Shown here in pieces: positions 23,287 to 35,766 of a stretch of DNA of 64,000 bases. This DNA comes from Brachypodium distachyon (taxonomy: Eukaryota > Streptophyta > Magnoliopsida > Poales > Poaceae): assembly GCF_000005505.3 (NCBI RefSeq), contig NC_016131.3, forward strand, positions 61,985,355 to 62,049,354, given 5' to 3'. Position 1 is the first letter of the stretch; each line of letters starts with the position of its first letter. Below the pieces are notes generated by a model that was given only the letters and a program-made list of their open reading frames with translations, ran no database searches and was not told where the DNA came from. A program made the position numbers and the translations under genes.

Positions 23287-26200
23287 ATGCTGTCGCTACG
23301 AGGGCGGCAGGGGGAGCGCGGTGGTGGCGCGGGGTTCCGGGGCATGGCGGACGACGTCGAGCTGGAGGAGGGGGAAGCCTGCTCCGACGACGACGGCGGA
23401 CACGGCTTCGTCGACCCCGACGTCGCGCTGGCATACATCGTTAGTTTTCTTCATCCCCCGTCCAAAATCTCCCTTCTCCTGGCCTTGCGGTATGCGCGCG
23501 GCCGTGACGACGCGCCTGTGCTTTTGCCTGGCCTCGTGTCGGATTCGCTGCGGAAGTTGCTAATTTGTGTTTGTGTGTGTTGGCGGTTCCTAGATATTCA
23601 ATCTATTAGTTTAGTACAGCACATCGAAGAAGACCCCCAACATTTTTCCATCTACGGAGTATTAGTTTAGTACAACGAAGAAGACTCCCCAAATTTTCCA
23701 TCTATTAGTTTAGTACATGGACGACTCCCAACATTTAGGTGTGATTCGTCGGTTAACGCGCGGCTGCCAATTTGGTCGAGCGCTTTGGTGTCTTGCTGTG
23801 TGAGTTAGTACAGTTTTGCTGCATGGTTTAAAGGACCAACTAGTTAGGGAAACCACAGAAATGCTTTAGGGTTGATTCTTGGGATCCCATTATTCTTGCC
23901 AAAACCGGCAACTTTGGGCAAGGCTACAAGATCTTGTACTCGTATTTATGGTTCCAACAGTGCTCTTTTGTTGACACTGTAAATTATAAGGGCGTCCATT
24001 GTTCTCACTTGTGAGCATGAATGTGCTTGTTTGCTTGGAAATCAAACTCATACACATACAGTGATACCGACCTTCACTACAGACTTGGAAGGAAGTGCAA
24101 GGAACAAAATAAAGCATAGATTGTGGTACATTTTCATGTCCAAGTTCAGTGAAAGGCACACCACAAGATCCTTTCTCTAGTTATTTTTAGGATTAGACTT
24201 TTCAGGTGATTAATGTAATTATGATCTTCGCCGATCAATAATGCATCTGAGTGACATCCAGAAAGGTTACCTGTGAGTTTATAGTTATATGCTGTATATG
24301 GAGTATTTTGCATGTCTGTAGCTAGGCAAAGGTTCTTGGCTTTCGAGATCTTCATTCTTTGCCTAATGTACTAACTTTGGTTTCAGGATGAAAAGCTTCA
24401 AAATGTTCTAGGACATTTTCAGAAAGACTTCGAAGGAGGAGTTTCTGCAGACAACCTAGGTAAAGAGCTGGGCAGATGATGTAGGTTGCTATCTTTTGTT
24501 GTATTTCAGGGAATATTGAGCCTGGCACAATCTGTGACAGGACCGAAATTTGGTGGATATGGTTCATTTTTACCCACATACCAGCGTTCTCCTACCCCTT
24601 TGCCTCAAACTAGAAGCTCACCCAAGGTGGCAAACATTAGCACCTCAAGAAAACCCTACCAACAATCCACTGAGGTACTTTATCAATTTACATTGTGCTG
24701 TTAATCAGTACGTGCTCTGGTGAATATAGATTTGTGCAGTATTAATTGTGTGATTATTTACTCCCGCAGAGCATGCGTCAAAACCCTTCAACTGTAGCGG
24801 CGGAATACATTTCCCGAAATAATTGTGCCATGGGAACTTCATCTGGTGATTTATGTAAAAAGGAAAGACGTTCAAGCAGAAATCATGAGAAAGACTCTGT
24901 TTCCTGTTCTGGTTCTTTGGACAGTTCATCTAATGGTACTGATCACAAGGCACGCAAAGTTCGGATCAGAGTTGGTTCCAGTAATACTTTAGTGGGGGGA
25001 AATGCATCTATATACAGCGGTTTGGGCCTTGATATTTCGTCGTCCTCATCCATGGAGAATAGTCCTGATGGTCTTGAGGGGCTGTCACCTGAGTTTGGCA
25101 ATATGCCATATGAATCTCCTCGTACTATCCTCCAGGTAAACTACTGTATAATCACATAATTAGCCTTATTCAACAGATTAAGTGTAGGAAAGTAACTGTT
25201 TACTTTTCTTTTTGCATGATCAATCAGATCATGACATGTTTTTCAGTTCCTGGAGGCTTCTTGCTGTCACCTTTGCATGGCAACGTTCTGCACTTAACGA
25301 ATAAAGTTGCTCCATTATTGAAGAAATGGGAAAAACATTTAGATGTAGAGAATTTAACTATTAGATATGAAGGCCATTCGGAGCCTGCTCTTCATGTTGG
25401 ACATTTCAGAAGCCATGTCTCTAAGAAAATGAAGTTGGACAGTAAGGGGCGGAAGACTATAGATACAAAGACCAGAAAAAATGTAGATGGCACCAACACA
25501 ATCATGAACAAGGAGATTAACATAGAAGCGTCTGCCTGTCAAGAGATATCAGACACACCTAGTATACCCTGTATTTCTGGGGGAGATACTTACATAACTG
25601 AGGTCAAGAGAATGCAGAAGGAACGCAAAATCAATGCTACAGCACCATCTGGTTTCTTGGAGGATGACAAATATATCCATTCATCTGCAGCAGTTATAGA
25701 TAGGAAAAATGACTCTCTATTAAAGTCTAATCATTTTGAAAATAAAGCGAAAGAAAAACCACATAAAGAGCTTGCTGAAAACCTACCTGTGGGATCTCAA
25801 GTGGACAAGGAAGGGGATATGTTGGAGAACAGAAATGCCCAGTGCGATTTGCAACAAAGAGAGATGATGATGAATGACAATAATGAGAAGGAATTTGAGA
25901 TGTCTGGAACAGCAAGGAAAAAGATCCTAGCCAGTGCACAACATGGAAAATTTCCAGCTTCGGAAGAACAAGAGTTGCATATGCCTGCAACCAGCACGAT
26001 AACAACTACAAATGCAGCCCCTCACCCTGCACCTGTTGTGATAAAGGAAAATTGGGTATGCTGTGACATGTGCCAGAAATGGCGCCTCCTACCATATGGG
26101 ACAAACCCTTCTATGCTCCCACAGAAGTGGAAATGTATCATGCTTAACTGGCTGTAAGTTCAAGTTTGTGCATAAGCTAAGAAATGATTGCTTCTGTATG

Positions 26201-29200
26201 TCCTGCCATATCTGTTGACACCGCTATCCCTCTACTTAATACTTTATTAGCGTACTCAAATCAACTATTCCAGTTGGATCTGACATGGATAATTTCTCCA
26301 TCCACTTTAACGCCATTTCTGCTGAAACGATTAACTTAGGACAACTTTAGTACTGAAAAGTGGTTATGCAGGAAGTTGTAGAACTGATTTCACGAGGATA
26401 TTTCTCTTACTAAAGGTATAGTTCAAATTGTTTGCAGACCTGGGATGAATAGATGCGACATTGGAGAGGATGAAACAACAAATGCTCTGAACGCACTGTA
26501 TGCCACTCAAGCTCCTGCAACTGGTGTTTCTTCTGGTGGTCCTCACACTGCAGCTGCAGGTACCGCAGTATCCAGCACCCACAGCATAAGTGGACAGCTT
26601 GAGCAGAGTAGGAAAAGGACTCTGAAAGATGGAAATGGTCTACATGAAAGTTCTTACCCCACACCATCTTCATTTCCTCTGATGAGAAACCAACAAGCCC
26701 CTACAGAAAATAAAAGAACTGTCGACGGAGAGCATTATCCTTTCGAGAGAGATTCCGTGAGCAAACATGGACTAGAGCAAGTGAGCAAATCAGCTAACTT
26801 TGTTGTGGAAAAGCAGAAGAATAAGCACAATAGCCACAGTAGCTACTCAGATGGAGGTTCTGTTCTCTTTCATATTTGTTAGTTATGATGCATTTTCATT
26901 ATGCTGTCTTTAGTTACCTGCATTTCTTGCTGACAGATTGTTTCAAATTTATATACAGGAGATCTTATTGAAAAATCCAAGAAGCATTCAAAATTTTCAA
27001 ACAAAAGAGGGACTGATCAAGATGAACACAAAACATCTAAGAAAACTAAAAAAGAGGATCTACATCATTTCGGGGGAGATTGGAATCATAAATGTGATTT
27101 AACTGCTGGAAAAGTTCCTGATGAAACCGAGACTCTCCCTGCAAAGGAAAAACCCATAAAGAGTTCATGTGAACAAGTTGACATTTCTTTACGCAAGGAC
27201 AAAGTTTCTTCAAGATATGATTTATTGGAAAACCCCAAAAAGATTGATGATGGGGATGTAGCCTTTGGTAACAAGAAGAGAGAACATCATGAAGCCGTTG
27301 GAAGATTAGATTTGTCTACCAAGAACATAGCAAAAGAATGTGAAGAGATTCAGGAATATTCAGCGGATCATGCCAGCAAAGGAGCCAAGAATGAGCGATT
27401 GAAGGAAAGGAAGCTAAAGACAATGAAGTCCAAAGAACTGACGTCCAAGGTGGGTAGTAGACATGAAAATGTGCAGGATGCAGATACAGTGTTGTCTTCT
27501 GCTGAGGGGCGTCTAAACAATGAGCTAGTTGTCGACAACAAATTTGTTACTGGAAAAGAAGTCCCATCAGAACTATGGGAGAATGTACCTCCCAGTGAGG
27601 CTTTGGAGTCAGCCGAACCCCATAGAAGGGATGCTGCCTATCTCCAGACTTCTACAGTTGCTACTTCCAGCTCTTCAAAGATCTCGAGCTCTCGGAAAAA
27701 CAAAAACTCTCAAGAACCAAAAGGCTCTCCAGTTGAATCAGTCTCTTCATCACCACTCAGAGGTCTTAATACCGAAAAGCTTTCTCATGGCAGACTCACT
27801 GGAAAAGATGGATCACTGAATGTTGATGCGAGTGCTGCGCATAACTCAGGCATCGAAGTTGGTGAGTTATGTAATGGTCGGCAAGCTCAGAACTTGGGTG
27901 AGAGTCAGGCTGCATATGAACCCATTTTACCTAGTTCTTTACAAGGGAATTCTGATAGCAACAAGGGAATACCTCACTTAGCACACGCTCAAGTCACTGA
28001 TGTGCGGATTCCCATTGGTGGTCAAGGTGCACATTCACATCTGAAAGAAGGCAAATCAGGGGTCCTCTCCACTCCAGTAAAATCTGATGCTTCAAAAATG
28101 AAAGCACAATTAAGGAGGTCCAATGTTGAAACTGGATCTCAACATGGCACTAGGAAGCAAGCATTTCATAATACTTCAGACACCGCAAGTCTGATTAGGA
28201 AGGATAATAATATGGTTGCATTTGCTCTTAAGGAAGCTCGAGATTTAAAGCATATGGCTAATCATCTGAAGGTTGTTGATGCCCATTTTGTTAAACGTTA
28301 TTTCAGCATGATTTACCCACATTATCAACTCTTATATAAGTTCTGACCATGATCCTCCGTGCAGAGTAAGGGACAAGCACTTGAAAGTACAGGCCTGTAC
28401 TTTGAGGCGGCTTTGAAGTTTCTGCATGTTGCGTCTCTCTTGGAAACTCCTAGTTTGGACAGTTCAAGACCAGCTGATGCAGCTCAGTCAATGAAGATGT
28501 ATTCCGAAACTGCAAAACTCTGCGAGTAAGCTAACTATACACTTGCCTACTTAATATCGCCATGTTTCCAGATGCACAAATTAAAAGCGAATTTGAATAT
28601 AGTTTTCAAAAAGTTCATATATATATATATATATACACTGATAATACATCATTTCATGATTTTCATCTACCTGCAGCCACCTTGCAAGTAATTGTACCAG
28701 TGGTGCAAGTTATTCTGATTTAAAATTTCATATAGAATCAGCGATCGAGGTTTAAAAGTTATGGAAAGCATGTCGTTACTATGCGTACTGATAATGCTAA
28801 TTGTATTATATGCTAAAATGGAATTTCTTTTATTTTATTACCCAGCTTTTGTGCTCATGCATATGAACGGTGCAAGGAAATGGCTGCTGCTGCTTTAGCG
28901 TATAAATGTGTAGAAGTGGCTTACCTTAAGTCGGCATATTACAAACACCCTAGTGCAAGCAAGGATCGACAGGAATTGCAGGCAGTTGTGCAGATAGCCC
29001 CAGGTACTTGTTTCCTGAACTATAAACATTGCCTCTTCTAGCTTTTAAACTATAGTTTCAAATGGTTAACTCATATGGGAACCTACTGGATTTTTGGAAG
29101 CCTTGAATCTATTATCTTTGTGCAGAATTGTGCCAATTTGATCAAAGAACATTAATGTTACCCATTCATCTTTTAGTCCGCTAAACATGGGTAGAATTAT

Positions 29201-31533
29201 TATCCAAGTTCAGACAAAGTTCACTTATTGTAGCTATGCAGGTGATAAAATGTATTTAGCCAAATTAGAAAGGAGTGCAGCTGTGCATGTACCATGTATG
29301 ACAACATATTTCAGCAATGGATTTACTGGTCTAGCGAATGCTAATAAATCTTCACATATTGATTGTATTGGATCTGACATCACTTCTGTTTTTTGCTAAT
29401 GTGGTCATTCAACACTCATTCATTCTTGATTAAACCTTTCCCCTGATATGGCTCTCTACCCACTGTAACCTCAGTTATGGTGTGCATATTCAATATTATA
29501 ATGTGGAAAGTGACTCACAACACAAACACAGTGGAAGGATACTTTTGGTTCTGTTCTGTTGCATTCTTGATCTTGTATCTTGCATTTTATGGTGCATACA
29601 GCTAGCAGTTAGAGAAACCATTGTGCATATATTAGCTTTTAATTGTCACTGTTATATAGGTGAATCACCATCATCATCTGCCTCAGATATTGATAATCTA
29701 AATAGCCATGGAGTGTCAAAGGCCCCTTCAACCAAGGGTGGAAATTCGCCTCAAGTGGCTTGCAGTCTTTTGCCACTAGCTGTCCGTAACCAAGCACACT
29801 TGTTGAGGCTACTTGCTTATGTAAGTACCTTGCTGCTTGTTTTTCCTTTCCCAATGGATTTTTACTGCAAACAAGCTATTTCTTAGCTTCTTCTTTGATG
29901 CACACATGATTCAGGAAATGAGGAATATGAAAAATATAGGATTGCAATGTCATGCCATCTTGAGTCGTGCAGGATTGAAATGATGTTTAATTGCACCATA
30001 GGAGCAATGTATCAATCTTTTCATGAGATTGGATTGTGTGGAAATTTTCCTATGAAATGTATTACAAATGAGTCCTTGGGAAAAAAATTCTATGTACTTC
30101 CTATGAAATGTATTACAAATAAATCCTTTCAGTCAAACTGGCCAGTGAGTTTCTACGTTGGTAGGTTTCAGTTCACAACACATTTGCCCCTTGATGAGAA
30201 TTTATGGGTGTTTGGTGTTTCAAATTAGTGGCTGCCCCATTATTAGCAATTCTTTCTGCTGTATAACATGGGGCCTTATGTAGGATCGAGTGCAGTATAA
30301 TACTATAATGTGCTTTATGGGTTCGTACATCATACATATTCATCAAATGGAAATGCATTAGAAGTTCAATAGCAAGTGAGCTTAGCTCACTTTGGATGGG
30401 AGAGATGGTGTACAATCCCACTACCTGGGTTCAAGTCCTTGTGGATGCGAATTTAGGTCCCTATCTATACTGTCAGGGTTTCTCGTACAGTTCTCTTCTG
30501 AAAATAAATAAATTAGATGTTCAACATTATACTCCCTCTGATCCATATTAATTGTCGAAATATTACATGTATCTAGACGCTTTTTAGGCATAGATACATC
30601 CATATTTGGGCAAATTTGAGACAATTAATATGGATCGGATGGAGTAGCATTTATTGATATGCTATCTCTGATATGATAAGTTATTTGGATGAGGTTCAAT
30701 CAGTCAGTTCTCCAAGAATCCAAGGTCCTCTAATGATTTCGTCATGCTTAGCCAAGCATCACAAAGCAATCATATTGTTTGTTGTACGGAAAAAGTGGTT
30801 GACATAAATATAAGATATGACTGAAAACCAGTTGTAGCCCTGTTGTAGCCTAGCAGGGCTACAACACCATTTTGGGAGGGGGAAAATGCTCTGTGGCCAA
30901 TTCCAGTTTTCTGTTTTTTCATGGCTCAACAACCAGCAAAATTTGGAACTAAATATCAACTTGGAAAGATTTCCTGATCAATTTGGTTCGAAACCGGACA
31001 AAAGTTAAGCTCAAAATTTACCAATTTCAGGGATTCGAGAGCCCCTGGGGGTGCGAATATTCCTAAACACTGATTTCTGTTTGCTGCTTGCTCATTTTGG
31101 AGTCCAAACTTTGCTAATCCAATATGCTTCAAGTTTATGTACGAAACATGTTTTTTTAGAGAATTTACAAACATGTAGCCTGAAGTTATTAGTAAGTTGC
31201 ATATTTTCGTAACTATCCCCAGCAACTGGATATGCTTATATGGTTAATTGCATATGATAAAATAACAAAGTTAGCATACCACTTCAGTTAACATTTGGAG
31301 TCTAATTTTTTGTTTGGTTATTGTCTTCTTAGACAAATGATGTCACTTGTGCATTTGATGCAACTCGGAAATCACAGATTGCAATTGCTGCTTGTGCTGG
31401 CAATCAGGAAGGGGGAAAAGGTCTGGGTGATGGTCTTGGTTCAGTAAGAACAGTTTTGGATTTAAACTTTAACAATGTCGAGGAACTGCTAAGACTTGTC
31501 CGTCTCTCCATGGAGTCAATCGGCAGCTCCTGA
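23287..31533 (+). CDS. CW-type zinc-finger protein (plant CWZF family)
   Basis: Eleven exons: 23287-23439, 24387-24459, 24541-24674, 24770-25135, 25228-26153, 26438-26856, 26959-28271, 28365-28525, 28846-29003, 29660-29820 and 31333-31533. All are GT-AG and give 1,354 aa. The N-terminus is acidic (DDVELEEGEACSDDD), followed by the family block ending GPKFGGYGSFLPTYQRSP. The CW domain (about residues 516-566) has all zinc ligands, C521, C524, C545 and C557. The aromatic-cage tryptophans W518 and W527 (WVCCDMCQKWRLLP) read methylated H3K4 in this family. A long Ser/Lys-rich region follows, then a conserved helical C-terminal domain (ALKEARDLKHMANHLK to KCVEVAYLKSAYYKHPS). It is likely a nuclear chromatin reader. 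The first in-frame ATG was chosen; residue 20 (ATG at 23344) is an alternative. Intron 10 (1.5 kb) carries a SINE and a Stowaway. Confidence 0.93.
30371..30510 (+). mobile_element. tRNA-derived SINE (putative) in CW gene intron 10
   Basis: A Pol III A-box-like TAGCTCACTTTGG (30383-30395) and a B box GGTTCAAGTCC (30428-30438) lie 33 bp apart, as in a tRNA head. They are followed by an unrelated body and an A-rich end near 30500-30512. It does not fold as a functional tRNA. The layout fits grass SINEs; target duplications were not found. Confidence 0.55.
30530..30646. mobile_element. Stowaway MITE in CW gene intron 10
   Basis: The inverse ends TACTCCCTCTGATCCATATT and AATATGGATCGGATGGAGTA are bounded by TA. 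The 117-bp element lies 20 bp downstream of the SINE. Confidence 0.88.
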
Positions 31534-32202
31534 TCAGAATTCCACAAAATGCCATTCTGCGTAGCTACTGTTGGATGCACGTTGTAATTTGTACTCATCA
31601 GGATGCTGGCTGTGGTTATGTGAGTAATTTGTGCAAACAGATGGATCTACTCACTACTCAGACTGTGAGTTTAGTAGACATTTGCTTGCGGGATTTTGTA
31701 GCTTTTGGAGGCATTCAGTGTTCTTATACAGTTCGGAGCATCAACTTTGGATTGTTGTTACTCAATTAGTGCTTTAGCGGAAGGCAGCTGTAGTAAAATG
31801 AGTGTTGTATGAGCTATCTGTGAGGGGTTGGACTCGGGTGATCATTCTGCTGTACATTGCACTTATAGGCAAAGGTGTAATGCTGTTGGGAAGAGACCAA
31901 TCTTTCATATTCCTATATTCTGTAATTATGTGAATCATTGGCCAAGGCTTATGCTGCCCGATCAGCTAGTATGATAGCAGAGTTGATGCACTCTTCAGAA
32001 CAATTTTCGGAAGGGTAACGTTTCATTTGACTTCTAAAACTCGAGAGATAATCGGTTGTTCATTTTCCTCTTTCCCTGATATCTTTATTTAATCTTGAAC
32101 AGGAGGAAAGTGTTGGAGATTATCTGTGCTAACCAAGATTGGTTTCAGGCAGGTACCTTACACCACTATTTATTACACCACTATCTGCATCTACTTCACT
32201 TC
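31534..32202. other. 3' flank of the CW gene
   Basis: The first part is 3' UTR. No further coding exon in phase was seen. An AG-bounded stretch near 32102-32150 could be a UTR exon, but nothing confirms it. Confidence 0.4.
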
Positions 32203-32595
32203 AACTCAATGTCCTAAATTGAACTGTGTGCATGCATGGAGGGCATTGCTCTGGCACTCCAATGGTCGCAGCTTCCAGTTCTTGTCGAAACTGATTGCCA
32301 GGCAGTTGTGGCTGCTGGCACGGGCAAAGGGAAAGACTGGTCTAGATTTGCCTGTCTAATCGATGAAATTAGGTTCTTGGTGTCGCAAGGGTGGCCGTTT
32401 TCGTTTGTGAAAGGGGATAGAAGTCAGAAGCGTGCTAGTCATGCGCTTGCGAATATCGCTCGTATGGAGATGCACACGGTCGTGTGGCAGGGTTCCGGTC
32501 CATCGCCTATGATGGACGTGGTTCTCCAAGATTGTACTTCTTAATTCTTAATATATCCCTTTTCACCCGCAAAATAAAAACTCAATGTCCTAAAT
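32203..32595 (+). mobile_element. 5'-truncated LINE with RNase H domain and 17-bp target duplication
   Basis: The 17-mer AACTCAATGTCCTAAAT occurs at 32203-32219 and 32579-32595. The 359-bp insert ends in AAAATAAAA and reads through an RNase H (RVT_3-like) domain: MEGIALALQWSQLPVLVETD, CQAVVAA, WSRFACLIDEIRFL and SHALANIARM. This is the C-terminal RNase H found on many plant L1 LINE ORF2 proteins, stopping at 32542-32544. The 5' truncation, A-rich tail and long perfect duplication show target-primed insertion. No inactivating change is visible in the retained domain, so it is fairly young. Confidence 0.88.
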
Positions 32596-33527
32596 ACCCT
32601 GAACCCCCCTGCTTGGACATTTTGTCTAAGTGAAAGGAGAACAATCTTTGCTACTGCGTCCTGTGGTCCTGCCTAATTTTTCCGCAACTTTGTGCATCAT
32701 ATCTTATTATCTTCAGCCTGAATTAAGAAAAATACATTTACGTGGATAGTTCGTGCTCACTAATCATTGCTACATTGCACATAGTACAGAACATGAAATC
32801 TATGAGAATGAAGTCATTGACCTTGATTGTGATTGCTGTTAACTCTGAAGTCTGAACCTCCACGAAGTGTGATCCAACCCCACACTGGATTTATGAACCC
32901 TGCTTGTCGTTTCTGTTAAGTCTGAACCTTGATTTGCTTATTGGTGCTAACAATATTGAACTCACACCAGATGCGGTACTACTTAAACACAAAAAGAAAA
33001 GAAAATAATTTTGCGCTTTTAATAGATGCTCTCTCCTGATTCAGAGTTCTTTTTTTACATTCAGGTTTCAGAGAAGGAATGGTGTGGAAGTGAAACTGCC
33101 AGCCATGAGTTTTCCCTGAACCCTGTAGAATCTTGTGATATATCGTAAGTAGATTAACCTGTTTGTTCGTTCCAGAACCAGAACCAGGTTTTGGCACAAA
33201 ACAACATGCGTAGAATTTTACCAGCGGTCCAGCGCCCCTGCTAATTGTAGTTCATGGTGTGTGAAAACGTTCTGTCTGAGTACATAGAGTTGAGTAAAAA
33301 AGAAGGTGAGCGGTTGATTTCGGCACATTCTCTGGCTGCCTTATATCTTTGGCTCGTAACTTCAGGCTCCGGAGCCGTCGCAATCATCTCTGAACACCTC
33401 CGCGCAAATGGATGATGATGTAGGTTTCGCTTTGGTCAGAGGATAGTGTTTCGCCGGGAGAAACCATTTACAATGGAAATGGTTTAAACTTTACTAAATG
33501 GCCCTTTCTTAGCCTCAATTACACTTT
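32596..33527. other. Intergenic between the LINE and the foldback element
   Basis: No gene or structured repeat was recognised; only short frames are present. Confidence 0.45.
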
Positions 33528-33905
33528 CAGCTTGTTTGAGCCTAAAATCCTGGAATTCATTTTGAATTTTAGAAACCAACTTGTTTGCTGGTGATTGGGT
33601 ACATAAAATCATTATGAAATTTTATGAAATCACACTATAAATAACCTCAATTACTCAAACAGCTCATTTGACATTTTGTTTGAATTTCAGGTTCAAAAAT
33701 ATATAGATTTGTAGAGCGAGAGACATTCCAAATAAATGATGGCTTCAAAGAAGAATCAGGGTCAATGATTGTGTGACTTCATGGAATTTGAGATTGAGTT
33801 CATGTGGCCAATTTCATGCCAACCAAACAAGTTGGTTTCTGAAATTCAAAATGAATTTTAGAATTCTAGGCCCAAATTATGGATGTCAAACGAGTTGTAA
33901 GAGAC
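33528..33905. mobile_element. Foldback MITE
   Basis: About 33531-33595 (GAATTCATTTTGAATTTTAG, AAACCAACTTGTTTG) is the inverse of about 33825-33900 (CAAACAAGTTGGTTTCTGAA, CTAAAATTCATTTTGAA on the opposite strand). The arms are ~70 bp with few mismatches. Family and exact target site are not resolved. Confidence 0.65.
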
Positions 33906-34145
33906 ATCATTTTTCTAGAATTGTCTCACTCTACAAATTCATGTATTGGATAAACATGATAATTTTAACAGAGTTCAAATTCAACCAAATGAAATCCCAT
34001 TAAAAATTTGGTTTGGTTTCATTTTGGATTGAAATGAGGGATAAGGGATACCAAACAAGTTGTTTTAGTTTTTCTTATGAGTAAATTTCACAGAATCACT
34101 CGATAAGGCATCACTTTTGCTAATTTGTCCGCAGAACCACAGATC

Positions 34146-35277
34146 TTGTGTCTGGGTGTGTTTGGTTGGTGAGCGGAGGATGGTGAGTTGGTCCCAACCA
34201 GATTTTAGAAGCGGGATCAACCAATTTCATGTTTGGTTAAAAGGGACAGGCCGAACCGGTTTTCATGTTTGGTTAGGGTTGTCTTCCTTGGAAAAAAAAG
34301 GTCGTCAACTTCCCCTCGCAAATCCTCCCCTTCCCCTTCTTCCACCATGGAATCCACTCTCTCTGTCGAATCTTGCAGGCCCGCCGCCGCCGCCGTCGCG
34401 CAGGCCGTCGCTCGCCGTTGGGCTCGATGCCGCTGCCATGGCCTCCCTTCTGTCAAGCTTCCGCTCGTTCTTGGAAGAGACGGCAACAGAATAGGAGACG
34501 ACGGCGCGAAGCGGCTTGTCGCCGAAATCCGTCGGGCTCCAGGCCAGCCGTGAACTTCCTGCATCTGGTCTTTCTTCTCCTTGCGTACATATCGAGAGGG
34601 AAGGGGCAGAGGAAGAAGACGGATGGGGGCAGCGGAGGGCCCGCGCTGGAGGAGGCCAGAGGAAGGACTGGAGGCGAGCGAGGGGGCCGCGCAGGAGGAG
34701 GCCGGAGCAAGGGCGGGAGGCGAGCTAGGGGGGCGCGCTGGAGGAAGGGCCAGAGGCGACCATGATTGGATTGAAGGGCGCATAAGAGGGAGGGGGCAGA
34801 GGAAGAAGAGGGAGGGTCAGAGGAAGCCGGGGTCGGTGGCAGGAGAAGGACGGCGGCGAGCAGCGGGCCTGCCGTCACCACGGCCTCCACCAGCCTCCCC
34901 TTCTCCGGCAGCGAGGGGCAGTGGACGGCAGCGGCGGCGTCAGGGTTGCGGCGCCAGGCTCCTCGTTGACGGCGGCGGCAGCGGGGCTCGCATGCGACGA
35001 CGGCGAGGTCGTAGCTGCGGCTGCATGAGGTCGGAGCAGGGTCGGCGTGACTCCGCGTGAGGTACGCGTGAGGAAGAAGACGGGCGCGAGAGAGAGACAG
35101 CGCTTCGCTTGAGGTTTGGCCGCGTGAGTCGACCGATTTGGCCGGCTCACGCGGACCGGCGTTTCGGGAGTTTTTTCGGTCGAAACCAGCCACGGCCCTA
35201 AGCCAAACACGAGTAAAATCTGTTTTGGGCCCGTTGGCATTGGGCGGTCCGACCCTGTGAACCAAACACATTGTGTC
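34146..35277. mobile_element. Non-autonomous TIR element (hAT- or Harbinger-like)
   Basis: The termini TGTGTTTGGTT (34157-34167) and AACCAAACACA (35260-35270) are inverse. The outer 7-mer TTGTGTC is found at both 34146-34152 and 35271-35277 and may be the target duplication. The ~1.1-kb body is strongly GC/GA-rich (34370-35130) with arginine- or proline-rich nonsense frames and no transposase. Internal repeats of CATGTTTGGTTA lie near the left end. Confidence 0.55.
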
Positions 35278-35389
35278 ACATCACCCAAAATAACGATCAG
35301 ACAATTGGCATTATTTCATACCTGTGAGTCCCGCCTGTCAAGCCCCACGCCTACGGCCTACCATGATGTAATTTCGGTTTGGTGCAGTC

Positions 35390-35572
35390 TTTTTTTTCAG
35401 TTGTAGCATAATTGATCTGTGCATCAGTCTTGGAAGCATAATAAATGACATGAAGTGCCTTATCATGCCGCTGTCCCAAAAGAGCTCCTACTGCCTAATC
35501 ACCCGTGTCACACATAAGCTCGAATGGTTGGTCCCAATCAGGTGGTTGAACAATGGGAGCACGAGCAGACTT
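35390..35572 (-). pseudogene. Ty3/gypsy pol relic: RNase H start region
   Basis: The minus strand reads PPDWDQPFELMCDTGD, stop (TAG), AVGALLGQRHDKALHVIYYA, SKTDAQINYATTEK. This is the opening of the RNase H domain of gypsy polyproteins, where FELMCDASDYAVGAVLGQR is the usual form. The catalytic Asp of CDTGD is kept but an in-frame stop follows. No LTR is attached. It begins only ~200 bp beyond the stop codon of the cap-binding gene on the same strand, so it may lie within that gene's 3' UTR. Confidence 0.8.
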
Positions 35573-35766
35573 GAAGTTTCAAAATGGGGGAAATCATGTT
35601 GCTTAGGTTCAGGAATGTCAAACCCAAATCGAAGAAATTCTTGAGTATAAATTTGCCAAGTGTTCTGGACATGTCAGCATTAGTGTAGAATGGTTAGAAC
35701 TTGTCTTTGTGTATGATACAGGTGAATTACAACACTCGTCTGGGAATAACGGTCAGAAATCAAAGG

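Noticed and set aside
30383..30438. A and B boxes as a possible second tRNA gene
   Set aside because: No acceptor stem or anticodon arm can be formed; treated as a SINE.
34217..35271. Several overlapping long frames on both strands (up to 272 aa)
   Set aside because: They are Arg/Pro/Ala-rich in GC-skewed DNA inside a TIR element, with equal openness in several frames.
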